In this document: piece by piece, positions 9,423 to 17,167 of the stretch
Layout of the letters: each line of letters opens with the position of its first letter
Position numbering within the stretch: the first letter of the stretch is position 1
From: Sulfurospirillum barnesii SES-3
Lineage (GTDB): Bacteria > Campylobacterota > Campylobacteria > Campylobacterales > Sulfurospirillaceae
Direction: 5' to 3'
Assembly (NCBI RefSeq): GCF_000265295.1
Contig: NC_018002.1
Span: 744,001 to 808,000 of the forward strand
Length of the DNA stretch: 64,000 nt
The notes under the pieces: model-generated
What the model saw: the letters and a program-made list of their open reading frames with translations, nothing else
Databases searched by the model: none
Told to the model about the DNA's origin: nothing
Translations under genes and position numbers: made by a program

Positions 9423-9426
9423 GTGA
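9325..9426 (+). CDS. Possible 33-residue leader or remnant ORF overlapping the nrfH start
   Basis: A small frame starting at TTG 9325 behind a strong GAGGAGG (9314-9320), encoding MVLQEDELKDNGLGVVAF... of 33 residues and ending in TGA 9424-9426, which overlaps the GTG start of nrfH. The arrangement would allow translational coupling. The product is charged, with no signal peptide, and I do not recognise it. A TTACATGTAA copy lies inside it. The TTG start makes it uncertain; it may be a remnant. Confidence 0.3.
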   Translation: MVLQEDELKDNGLGVVAFTCKDEKLTKRIKEEM

Positions 9427-9956
9427 AAAAGAGTAATTTCCTAAAATACGCAGCATTGTGTGCGTTTGTGGTCGCCATTGGTTTTTTTGCCTACATGGTG
9501 AACGCATCCAAAGCGCTGTCGTATCTCTCCAGTGATCCAAAAGCGTGTATCAACTGTCACGTCATGAACACGCAGTATGCGACATGGCAACACAGTTCGC
9601 ATGCTGAGCGGGCCACCTGTATTGATTGTCACTTACCACGGGATAACATGGTAAACAAGTACATCGCAAAAGCCATTGATGGGTACAACCACAGTGTGGC
9701 ATTTACCTTTAATACGTACAAAAATGCGATTCAAATCAGTGACAATGGTGCACAAAGAGTTCAGGACAATTGTATTGCGTGTCATGCAAGTTTAAGCTCT
9801 CAAATGGTGAGCAACGCCGATGTCAATCATCACTATGATGACCCAAGTGTTGCAACGGGCAGACGATGTTGGGAGTGTCATAAGGGTGTACCGCATGGAA
9901 AAGTAAGAGGTCTTACCACAACACCTAATGCCTTAGGCGTTAAAGAAGTGAAGTAA
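9423..9956 (+). CDS. nrfH: Tetraheme cytochrome c quinol dehydrogenase NrfH
   Basis: Membrane-anchored NapC/NirT-type cytochrome that oxidises menaquinol and passes electrons to NrfA. The 177 residues hold one N-terminal membrane anchor (about residues 8-27) and four heme sites: C42INCH, C66IDCH, CIACH and CWECH. The start is GTG 9423, because the ATG two bases earlier is followed at once by a stop; AAGGAGG lies four to five bases upstream. The length is normal for NrfH. It heads nrfHAIJ, which together make the ammonifying nitrite reductase complex on the periplasmic face of the membrane. Confidence 0.95.
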   Translation: MKKSNFLKYAALCAFVVAIGFFAYMVNASKALSYLSSDPKACINCHVMNTQYATWQHSSHAERATCIDCHLPRDNMVNKYIAKAIDGYNHSVAFTFNTYKNAIQISDNGAQRVQDNCIACHASLSSQMVSNADVNHHYDDPSVATGRRCWECHKGVPHGKVRGLTTTPNALGVKEVK

Positions 9957-9960
9957 CTCT

Positions 9961-10027
9961 GCCTCAACGAGGCAAGCTTTAGCGCCTCAGCGGCTAGCGT
10001 CGTTTCAAGAGCTTTGCTTTTGAAACG
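9961..10027 (+). promoter_or_regulatory. Hairpin cluster between nrfH and nrfA
   Basis: The 97-bp spacer holds GCCTC-AAC-GAGGC (9961-9973) and a 12-bp stem CGTTTCAAGAGC / GCTTTTGAAACG (10001-10027) with one G-U pair and a TTT loop. There is no T-tract after it, so it is more likely an mRNA processing or stability element that sets the NrfA:NrfH ratio than a terminator. Confidence 0.45.
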
Positions 10028-10053
10028 TGTAAGAATATAGAAAAGGAGAGAAA

Positions 10054-11601
10054 ATGAATAAATTTAAAGTGTTATTGGTTGGCTCATTGGTAGCCATTGG
10101 TGCGATGGCGCTTTTAGCGAGTAACATCAATGAAAGAGAAAAACAGCGTGTGGAGCTTGCAAAAGCACCCAGTGAAGCGGGCATTGCCAATAAAGCCAAA
10201 AGTGAAGAGTGGGCAAAATATTACCCCCGTCAGTTTGACTCATGGAAAAAAACAAAAGAGTACGATAGTTTCACAGATATGCTTGAAAAAGATCCAGCCT
10301 TAGTCATTGCGTGGGGTGGGTATGCGTTTTCAAAAGATTATAACTCTCCACGTGGGCACTATTATGCGGTGCAGGACAATGTCAATAGTCTTCGAACGGG
10401 TGCTCCTGTGGATGAAAAAACAGGGCCTTTGCCAACGGCGTGTTGGACATGTAAATCGCCTGATGTGCCTCGTCTGATTGAAGAAGACGGTGAGTTGGAG
10501 TATTTTACAGGTAAGTGGGCAAAGTATGGCTCTCAAGTGGTCAATTCCATTGGTTGTGCGAACTGCCATGATGATAAAACAGCAGAGCTTAAAGCAACCG
10601 TACCACAACTCAATCGTGCCTTAGTTGCAGCAGGACTTAAACCTTTTGAAGAATCAACCCATCAAGAAAAACGCTCTTTGGTCTGTGCGCAATGCCACGT
10701 AGAGTATTATTTCAAAAAAACCGAATGGAAAGATGCCAAAGGTGTGGATAAAACAGCAATGGTGGTAACGTATCCGTGGGCAAATGGCATTGGTAAAGAG
10801 GGAAATTCAGGTACCGAGGGCATGATTAAGTATTACGATGAAATTGGTTTTTCTGATTGGACGCATAACATTTCAAAAACACCCATGCTAAAGGCGCAAC
10901 ATCCTGATTATGAGTTTTGGAAAACAGGTATTCATGGTCAAAAAGGTGTCTCGTGTGCGGATTGTCATATGCCGTATACACAAGAGGGTTCAGTGAAGTA
11001 TTCTGATCATCAAGTGCTTGAAAACCCACTCAATGAGATGGACAGAACATGTATGAACTGCCACAGAGAGAGTGAGTCAAAGTTAAGAGGCATCGTGCAT
11101 CAAAAATACGAGCGCAAAGAGTTCTTAAACAAAATTGCCTTTGACAACATCGCAAAAGCCCACCTTGAGACAGGAAAAGCAATGGAAGTGGGTGCGAGTG
11201 ATGAGGAGCTAAAAGAAGTGCGTAGACTCATTCGTCATGGACAGTTTAAAGGTGACATGGCAATTGCAGCGCACGGTAACTACTTCCATGCACCTGAAGA
11301 GACCCTTCGTTTATTATCCGCTGCCAATGAAGACGCACAAAGTGCACGTCTTTTGTTGGTGAGGATTTTAGCAAAACACGGTGTGATGGATTACAGTGCA
11401 CCTGATTTTGATACCAAAGCAAAGGCTCAAAAATTAGTCAAAGTCGATATGGCTGCCTTATCTGCTGAAAAAATGAAATTTAAACAAACGCTAGAACAAG
11501 CGTGGAAACAAGAGGCGGTTGCAAAAGGTAGGTTGCACCCAAGTATGTACAAAGATGCTGATACCATTAACGATGGCAAATCGTCATGGAATAAAAAGTA
11601 A
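10054..11601 (+). CDS. nrfA: Pentaheme ammonifying nitrite reductase NrfA
   Basis: Periplasmic cytochrome c nitrite reductase that converts nitrite to ammonium; the family also reduces hydroxylamine, nitric oxide and sulfite. The 515-residue product has a signal peptide (to about residue 22). The active-site heme is bound by C130WTCK134, the lysine-ligand motif of NrfA, at the same residue number as in Wolinella. Four ordinary sites follow: C168ANCH, C211AQCH, CADCH and CMNCH. The CXXCK motif needs a special heme synthase in this group, supplied by NrfI two positions downstream. ATG 10054 has AAAAGGAGAG before it. Confidence 0.97.
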   Translation: MNKFKVLLVGSLVAIGAMALLASNINEREKQRVELAKAPSEAGIANKAKSEEWAKYYPRQFDSWKKTKEYDSFTDMLEKDPALVIAWGGYAFSKDYNSPRGHYYAVQDNVNSLRTGAPVDEKTGPLPTACWTCKSPDVPRLIEEDGELEYFTGKWAKYGSQVVNSIGCANCHDDKTAELKATVPQLNRALVAAGLKPFEESTHQEKRSLVCAQCHVEYYFKKTEWKDAKGVDKTAMVVTYPWANGIGKEGNSGTEGMIKYYDEIGFSDWTHNISKTPMLKAQHPDYEFWKTGIHGQKGVSCADCHMPYTQEGSVKYSDHQVLENPLNEMDRTCMNCHRESESKLRGIVHQKYERKEFLNKIAFDNIAKAHLETGKAMEVGASDEELKEVRRLIRHGQFKGDMAIAAHGNYFHAPEETLRLLSAANEDAQSARLLLVRILAKHGVMDYSAPDFDTKAKAQKLVKVDMAALSAEKMKFKQTLEQAWKQEAVAKGRLHPSMYKDADTINDGKSSWNKK

Positions 11602-11610
11602 GACTTTCAG

Positions 11611-11632
11611 GAAGGGGATGCATTTCCCCTTC
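11611..11632 (+). terminator. Hairpin between nrfA and nrfI
   Basis: GAAGGGGA / TCCCCTTC, a perfect 8-bp stem with a 6-nt loop, 10 bp after the nrfA stop and followed by GTCTTTAT. The weak T-tract suggests partial termination or 3' end protection, which would keep nrfI expression below that of nrfHA. Confidence 0.55.
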
Positions 11633-11695
11633 GTCTTTATGTTATACTAAAGTGACGTAGACCATAGGTTGTTTTCGTATTATATAAAGGATTTT

Positions 11696-14074
11696 ATGGT
11701 GTTGCTTAACATGTTGCATTCGTATAAAACCATGCTGTTTTTGCTCATCGCTTTAGCCCTAGGTGCAGCGGTTGCGACCTTTTTAGAAAACGATTTTGGC
11801 ACAGCGTTTGCAAGGTCTTATGTCTATGATGCGCTGTGGTATGAAGCACTGTTGTGTTTGGCCGCACTTCATTTGGCATGGGTGATGTATGCGAGTAAAA
11901 TGGTGTTACATGTAAGCCGTTTTCTCTTTCATGGGGCGTTTATTTTTATTTTGATTGGCTCAGGATTGAGCCGTTATTTTGGGGTAGAGGGTGTCATGAA
12001 AATTCGTGAAAACACGAGTGTTAACACCTTTTTTTCGAGTGATAAAAATAGAGAAATTACCTTACCTTTTTTTGTGCATTTAAAAGATTTTGAAGTAGAG
12101 CGTTATTATGGAAGCAAAGCTCCCTCTTCGTATACCAGCGATGTGCGTATTATAGATGGCAATGTAAGTTTTGATGCGAAAATTTACATGAACCATACGC
12201 TAAGCTACAAAGGGTACAAATTTTTTCAAACTTTTTATGACCCTGATGAAAAAGGAACCATTCTCTCTCTTAGCAAAGACCCTGGGGTGGAAGTCACGTA
12301 TGTGGGTTACGCACTGCTTTTTTTAGGGCTTATTCTCAACCTTTTTGATAAAAAATCACGCTTTAGAAAACGCATAGAACAGCTCAAAAACAGCTCTTTT
12401 ATCTTGCTTTTTTTGCTCATGTCACACACGCCGCTTTTTTCTCATAGCGAGTATGTTCAGACCTATTTGGATGAGCATCGCACTAAGAGTGTCGAAGTGG
12501 CAGCGGATTTTGGAAAACTGGTTGTGCAATCACGTATGGGACGTATGAAACCTTTTGATACGCTCAGCCAAGAAGTGCTCTATAAACTCAGCGGTAAAAG
12601 TACGTTGTATGACATGAACCCGACGCAAATTGCCTTAGGGATGCTCTCGCATCCTAGTTTGTGGAAAACCTTGCCGATGATTCAAACAAAAACACCAAAA
12701 CTTAGGGAGTTTGTTGGTGTTTCACCCACACAAAAATTGCTTCGTTTTGAGGACTTTTTTGAGGGGCATCGCTACAAACTTGAAGAGGCGTTGCACAAAG
12801 CCTTAGCGCTAAAACCCAGCCAAAGAGGCACTTTTGAAAATGATGTCATTAAAGTCGATGAGAGGCTTAGCATTGCGTTTATGATGTATCAAGGGGTGTT
12901 GTTTAAACTCTTCCCTGTGATAGGTGATGAGAACCATACGTGGGTGGCGTTTGAACAGCTCATTATGAAAGAAAAGGGTGAAGAACTCAAAGAGGTGCAA
13001 GAGGCTTCGGTACGTTTTGCCAATGCTTTGTTTGAGCGAAACTATGAAAAAGCCTCTTTACATGTAAAAACATTTGAGGCGTTTCAAGAGAAGCATGGTG
13101 CTTTGATTATGCCCTCAAAAACGCATGTAAAGGTAGAGATTTTCTACAATCAGATGAAGATTTTTGAGCGTTTAACCTTAGCCTATGTTGTGGTGAGTAG
13201 TCTCTTATTGCTTGTTGCATTTGGGCAGGTTTTTGCGCCACAGATTGTTACATGTAAACGAACAAAACCTCTGTTTTATGGAGTGTTTTTACTCTTTATC
13301 CTCCACACGTTGGGATTGGTTTTGCGGTGGTATGTAAGCTCTCATGCTCCCATGAGCGATACCTATGAGTCGATGATTTACATTGCATGGTCGTGTTTGT
13401 TGTTTTGTATGCTCTTTATGCGCCACTCTCTTTTTGCCCTTGCTGGCTCTGTGCTGATGGCAGGCATTTTTATGTTTGTGGCACATTTGGGAAACATTGA
13501 CCCTGAGATTACCAATCTTGTGCCTGTTTTAAAATCTTTTTGGCTCAGCCTTCATGTCTCAATTATTACGGCGAGTTATGGTTTTTTTGCGCTTGCGTGT
13601 GCACTGGGCGTTTTTACCTTGATTTTGTTTACATGTAAAACCTCAGAGCGCATTAAAATGGCGATTTCTAACATCACCGCAATCAATGAAATCTGCCTGA
13701 TTTTAGGGCTTTCTCTTTTAGTTATCGGTAATTTTTTAGGCGCTATTTGGGCGAATGAGTCGTGGGGGCGTTATTGGGGATGGGATCCTAAGGAGACATG
13801 GGCGTATATTAGCATTTTGGTGTATACGATCATTTTACATGTAAGGCTTATGGGCAAGCTCTACTCAGAGTATCTGTTTGCCATTTTGAGTGTTGTGGGA
13901 TTTAGTGCTATTTTGATGACCTATTTTGGGGTTAATTTTTATCTAGCAGGGATGCACTCGTACGCCACAGGTGATCCTCTGCCTATTCCCACTTGGGTCT
14001 ATGTGTGTGGTGGTGTAATGTTAGGATTGATGATACTTTCTTATAAAAACAAACAACAAAAGGAACAACCATGA
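11696..14074 (+). CDS. nrfI: CcsBA-type cytochrome c synthase NrfI
   Basis: Fused ResB-CcsA membrane protein (about 792 residues) that exports heme and attaches it to apocytochrome c. In Wolinella NrfI is the synthase needed for the CXXCK heme of NrfA, and the same role is inferred here from position. The N-terminal ResB half includes GSGLSRYFGVEG; the C-terminal CcsA half has RWYVSSHAPMSDTYESM and the tryptophan-rich heme motif WGRYWGWDPKETWA. ATG 11696 with AAAGG six bases upstream is preferred over the open TTG at 11669. It overlaps nrfJ by four bases. The gene holds five TTACATGTAA copies (11906, 13058, 13248, 13629, 13835), the densest cluster in the window. A second synthase of this family, CcsA1, lies at 1-2260. 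Confidence 0.94.
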   Translation: MVLLNMLHSYKTMLFLLIALALGAAVATFLENDFGTAFARSYVYDALWYEALLCLAALHLAWVMYASKMVLHVSRFLFHGAFIFILIGSGLSRYFGVEGVMKIRENTSVNTFFSSDKNREITLPFFVHLKDFEVERYYGSKAPSSYTSDVRIIDGNVSFDAKIYMNHTLSYKGYKFFQTFYDPDEKGTILSLSKDPGVEVTYVGYALLFLGLILNLFDKKSRFRKRIEQLKNSSFILLFLLMSHTPLFSHSEYVQTYLDEHRTKSVEVAADFGKLVVQSRMGRMKPFDTLSQEVLYKLSGKSTLYDMNPTQIALGMLSHPSLWKTLPMIQTKTPKLREFVGVSPTQKLLRFEDFFEGHRYKLEEALHKALALKPSQRGTFENDVIKVDERLSIAFMMYQGVLFKLFPVIGDENHTWVAFEQLIMKEKGEELKEVQEASVRFANALFERNYEKASLHVKTFEAFQEKHGALIMPSKTHVKVEIFYNQMKIFERLTLAYVVVSSLLLLVAFGQVFAPQIVTCKRTKPLFYGVFLLFILHTLGLVLRWYVSSHAPMSDTYESMIYIAWSCLLFCMLFMRHSLFALAGSVLMAGIFMFVAHLGNIDPEITNLVPVLKSFWLSLHVSIITASYGFFALACALGVFTLILFTCKTSERIKMAISNITAINEICLILGLSLLVIGNFLGAIWANESWGRYWGWDPKETWAYISILVYTIILHVRLMGKLYSEYLFAILSVVGFSAILMTYFGVNFYLAGMHSYATGDPLPIPTWVYVCGGVMLGLMILSYKNKQQKEQP

Positions 14075-14721
14075 GACGATTTAAACTGCTGTGTGCAAGC
14101 CTTGCCTGTAGCGTTGCCTTGCATGCAGGCATCATTCACGAGGGTGTGATTAAAGAGGGGATTCAAGGCGGAGGGTATACGTACCTTGAGATTGAAGAAG
14201 CAGGAAAAACGTATTGGATTGCGGTGGAGGGAATAGAGATTGTCAAAGGGATGGAAGTGCGTTTTGAAGAGGAAATGCGTGCAAAAAACTTCAAAAGTAA
14301 AGCACTCAATCGCAGCTTTGATGAACTGGTCTTTGCCTCAAATCTGCAACACCGCACCGATGTTTCAAACAAGGGTAATGTAGAGCTAATTCAAAACAAG
14401 GTTGAGCAATCTCCCTATCAGCAAAAAGGAACACTGAGCATTCAAGAGGCCTTGCAAAAACGCCCAACACTAGCGGGCAAAGAGATTGCTATTCGTGGCA
14501 AGGTGGTCAAAGCTTCACAAAATATTATAGGGCGAAATTGGATTCACATTCAAGATGGAACAGGTGAGGGGAGTGAGGTTGGGCGCATTGTGTTTACCTC
14601 AAAAGAGCTTCCAAAGGTAGGCGATATTGTCACGGCAAAAGGTGTTGTCGCTATTGATAAAGATTTTGGCTCAGGCTATTTTTATAAGATGATTGTTGAA
14701 AACGCTACGTTTAGCCATTAG
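14071..14721 (+). CDS. nrfJ: NrfJ-like periplasmic protein
   Basis: A 216-residue product with a signal peptide (KLLCASLACSVALHAG). The first half has two-strand segments resembling a small beta domain (GGGYTYLEIEEAGKTYWIAVEG), and the second half (about residues 130-215) looks like an OB-fold: GKEIAIRGKVVKASQNIIGRNW, IHIQDGTG, and GDIVTAKGVVAIDKDFGSGY. The start overlaps the nrfI stop by four bases. It occupies the place of nrfJ in Wolinella nrfHAIJ. Its function is not established; the OB-fold is of the exported kind, so nucleic-acid binding should not be assumed. Confidence 0.75.
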   Translation: MRRFKLLCASLACSVALHAGIIHEGVIKEGIQGGGYTYLEIEEAGKTYWIAVEGIEIVKGMEVRFEEEMRAKNFKSKALNRSFDELVFASNLQHRTDVSNKGNVELIQNKVEQSPYQQKGTLSIQEALQKRPTLAGKEIAIRGKVVKASQNIIGRNWIHIQDGTGEGSEVGRIVFTSKELPKVGDIVTAKGVVAIDKDFGSGYFYKMIVENATFSH

Positions 14722-14737
14722 TGGATAAGGCGTAACA

Positions 14738-15400
14738 ATGTCACGTGAGCACTTAGATCTTATTGCTTCATTGCCACTGTTTCAATCGTTGCAAAAAGAG
14801 GATATTGCAACCATAGCCTCTTTTTGTACGGTGCATTCCCATAAAGGTGGTGATGTGCTCTTTTATGAGAAAGACAGCAAAGATGCTATTTTTTATATTA
14901 TTTCAGGATCGGTCAAATTTTATAAGGTAGACCGCTTCGATAATGAGATTTTTCTTTATAAACTTTACTCACACTCACTGATTTTTAATGTCTCTAAACT
15001 CATTGATAGCTTTTTTATCAGTTGTTATGCCAATGCAGAATTTTTGGAAGACAGTCTTGTTTTGCACATTAAAAGTACTCCTTTTCGGGAGATGATTTAT
15101 TCTAATCAGCGTTTGATGCAAAAGATTTTAGAAGAGTCTTTTTTGATGATTCAGCAGATGCAGTGTATTATCAGTCGGGATGTGGTGTTTGATGGTACGG
15201 CTAAAGTAGCGCATATGTTGGTCAATGAGCTTGAGACGTTTAACAAACTCAAAAAACATGAAATCGCCTATATGCTACACATTCAACCCGAAACGCTTTC
15301 TCGCATTCTTAATAAACTCACCCGTAATGGTACAATAGCGATTGAAAAAAACAGTGTTGAGGTTTTGAATATTCAAGAACTCAAAGACATTTATGAATAG
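14738..15400 (+). CDS. Crp/Fnr-family transcriptional regulator
   Basis: A 220-residue regulator with an N-terminal cyclic-nucleotide-type beta barrel (about residues 10-125), a dimer helix and a C-terminal winged helix (HEIAYMLHIQPETLSRILNKLTRNG). There is no N-terminal cysteine cluster, so it is not an oxygen-sensing Fnr. Cys residues are few (HSFCTVH, ISCYANAE). It follows nrfJ by 16 bp and precedes the PilJ sensor gene by 9 bp, so all may be one transcript. A role in nitrite or nitrosative-stress control, like NssR of Campylobacter, is plausible from context only. Confidence 0.85.
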   Translation: MSREHLDLIASLPLFQSLQKEDIATIASFCTVHSHKGGDVLFYEKDSKDAIFYIISGSVKFYKVDRFDNEIFLYKLYSHSLIFNVSKLIDSFFISCYANAEFLEDSLVLHIKSTPFREMIYSNQRLMQKILEESFLMIQQMQCIISRDVVFDGTAKVAHMLVNELETFNKLKKHEIAYMLHIQPETLSRILNKLTRNGTIAIEKNSVEVLNIQELKDIYE

Positions 15401-15409
15401 GCATAAGCG

Positions 15410-16789
15410 ATGATAAAACCAACCACGATTAGCATGAAAATGCGTTTAGCAGGGAGTCTGCTCTCTTTTATTATCATTTTTATTATTTCTCTAACGGTGA
15501 TGATGAATCAGATGAGCAAAAAAGATTCGTATATTATTAACATTGCGGGTAAACAGCGCATGCTTTCTCAAAAGATGAGCAAAGAGGCGTTTTTTATTGC
15601 GCATCGTCATTCCAATGACTTTCGAGAGCTCAATACTGCGGTCAATTTGTTTGAAAATAGCTTGAATGATTTACTTTATGGCAATGAAGCCACAGGGATT
15701 TATGCGCCTCAAAATGAGAAAATAAAAACAAAACTTGAAGAAGTCATGGAGTATTGGAAGCCGTTTCGTCTTCATGTTGAGGGGTTTAAAAGTGACATTG
15801 AAGCGGTACGTCCTGATATGGATGTGTTAGCAGGACGCATTGAGAAATTGCTGGTTCTTTCCGATACTGTGGTACAACGCATGGTGCATGCCAACTTAAG
15901 CAATATTCACATTGACCTCTCAGGTCGCCAACGCATGCTCTCTCAGCGTATGGGACTCTATGTGAGTCGTTACTTAAGTACTGCCAATGGGCAAGATTTG
16001 CTTGTGTATGCCGATGCTAAAGCACTGTATGAAAAAACCATTCAAAGCTTTTTAGATGACCCTGCGGTGAAAAATGCCCCTGAGGTGTATAGCATTGTCA
16101 AAGAGAATTATGCTTATTGGGAAGCGTACACTGTTTTTCTTGAACAGTTGTTAGCCAAAGAGGCACAGATTAACAAACATTTGGCATTTATTTATGAAAA
16201 AAATATTCAGCTTCTCAATGCCATGGATGAAGCGGTTTGGCTCTATACAGACCACAGCGAACATAAAAATGACACCTTCTTAAAATTTCAGTACATTGCA
16301 CTTTTGGTGGGAATGATTATTATGCTGTATGCGTTTGTGATGAGCAGGGAAATTATCGAGCATTTAGAGCATTTTGTTCAAAAAGCCAAAGAGTTAGCGC
16401 AAAGCGATTTAAGTGTTCTTACCAAACAAAGTGTCAATCTCTCCTCCCACAGCGAAGATGAGCTCAAAGAGGCATCCTCGCACATTTCTCAGTTTGTTTA
16501 CAAGGTGAATCAAGCCATGCAAGAGAGCGAAGAAGCCCTTAAAAAAGCAGAGAGTGCGGTTTCTCAGCTTCAGCAAATTGCTTTGGATGTGGAAGATGCC
16601 ATTGATGAGATGGGCATTGATGAGCAAGAGAAAAAAACCTTCGATAAAAATGTAAACGCAACCGAAGATATTGCCATTCAATCGGCTGAAAATCTCATTC
16701 ATGTCAACAAAATGCTTCAAAAACTCAAAAAAAGCCTCAATGCAATGGTGGAAAACAGTCAAACGCAACACGAGAAAAAAAAGATTTAA
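15410..16789 (+). CDS. Orphan nitrate/nitrite-type (PilJ) membrane sensor without output domain
   Basis: A 459-residue protein: TM1 about residues 13-32, a periplasmic region with two PilJ/NarX-type modules, TM2 about residues 294-315, a HAMP-like linker and a long cytoplasmic coiled coil. Each module carries the motif of nitrate-binding sensors: GKQRMLSQKMS at about 47-57 and GRQRMLSQRMG near 172-182. No kinase, methyl-accepting, GGDEF or EAL domain follows; the protein ends after the coiled coil. It lies 9 bp after a Crp/Fnr regulator and in the nrf cluster, so it may sense nitrate or nitrite and act through a protein partner. The family assignment is firm; the output is unknown. Confidence 0.8.
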   Translation: MIKPTTISMKMRLAGSLLSFIIIFIISLTVMMNQMSKKDSYIINIAGKQRMLSQKMSKEAFFIAHRHSNDFRELNTAVNLFENSLNDLLYGNEATGIYAPQNEKIKTKLEEVMEYWKPFRLHVEGFKSDIEAVRPDMDVLAGRIEKLLVLSDTVVQRMVHANLSNIHIDLSGRQRMLSQRMGLYVSRYLSTANGQDLLVYADAKALYEKTIQSFLDDPAVKNAPEVYSIVKENYAYWEAYTVFLEQLLAKEAQINKHLAFIYEKNIQLLNAMDEAVWLYTDHSEHKNDTFLKFQYIALLVGMIIMLYAFVMSREIIEHLEHFVQKAKELAQSDLSVLTKQSVNLSSHSEDELKEASSHISQFVYKVNQAMQESEEALKKAESAVSQLQQIALDVEDAIDEMGIDEQEKKTFDKNVNATEDIAIQSAENLIHVNKMLQKLKKSLNAMVENSQTQHEKKKI

Positions 16790-16831
16790 TGTTACATGTA
16801 AAGCCTACACACGAATAAAAGAAGCTAAAAT

Positions 16832-16857
16832 ACCCCTTTTTTATGTGAGAAGGGGGT
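16832..16857 (+). promoter_or_regulatory. Hairpin that contains the ribosome site of the next gene
   Basis: ACCCCTT (16832-16838) pairs with AAGGGG (16850-16855); TTTTT follows and then ATG 16862. It could end the upstream transcript, or hide the GGGGG ribosome site of the next gene, or both. A similar arrangement precedes ychF. Confidence 0.4.
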
Positions 16858-16861
16858 TTTT

Positions 16862-17119
16862 ATGGATATGTATCATGCCATTGGTACTGTGGGAATGGCG
16901 ATGGTTGTGTATGCTTACTTTTTACTGCAATCAGACCGTGTGAAAAATGATTCACTCAAATTTCAATATTTAAATCTAATAGGTGCAATTTTACTGATTA
17001 TTTCGCTCTTTTTTCATTTTAATTTAGGCTCATTTTTAATTGAAGTATTTTGGATTATGATTACGGTGTATGGTCTTTTGAAGCATCAATGGAAAAAAAA
17101 GCGTCAAAAGAAGCTTTGA
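16862..17119 (+). CDS. Small three-helix membrane protein (CBU_0592-like)
   Basis: An 85-residue protein with three hydrophobic segments (about residues 5-22, 38-55 and 58-75) and a very basic tail (KHQWKKKRQKKL). The pattern of IGTVGMAMVVYAYFLLQ followed by a second helix with LNLIGAILL resembles the small CBU_0592 family of membrane proteins, whose function is unknown. Its ribosome site lies inside a hairpin. It stands alone between the PilJ sensor and a convergent chemoreceptor gene. Confidence 0.65.
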   Translation: MDMYHAIGTVGMAMVVYAYFLLQSDRVKNDSLKFQYLNLIGAILLIISLFFHFNLGSFLIEVFWIMITVYGLLKHQWKKKRQKKL

Positions 17120-17129
17120 TAAAAGGGGT

Positions 17130-17160
17130 AAAGAGAGGCTCAGCTCTCTTTACATGTAAA
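17130..17160. terminator. Bidirectional terminator between convergent genes, with palindrome
   Basis: A perfect 8-bp stem AAAGAGAG-GCTCAG-CTCTCTTT (17130-17151) is overlapped by TTTACATGTAAA (17149-17160), then GGCTTTTTTAGG. It separates the small membrane protein gene from the minus-strand chemoreceptor. Confidence 0.6.
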
Positions 17161-17167
17161 GGCTTTT

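Noticed and set aside
9957-10053. tRNA or small RNA gene between nrfH and nrfA
   Set aside because: The hairpins do not form a cloverleaf and there is no T-loop sequence; a processing or stability element is more likely.
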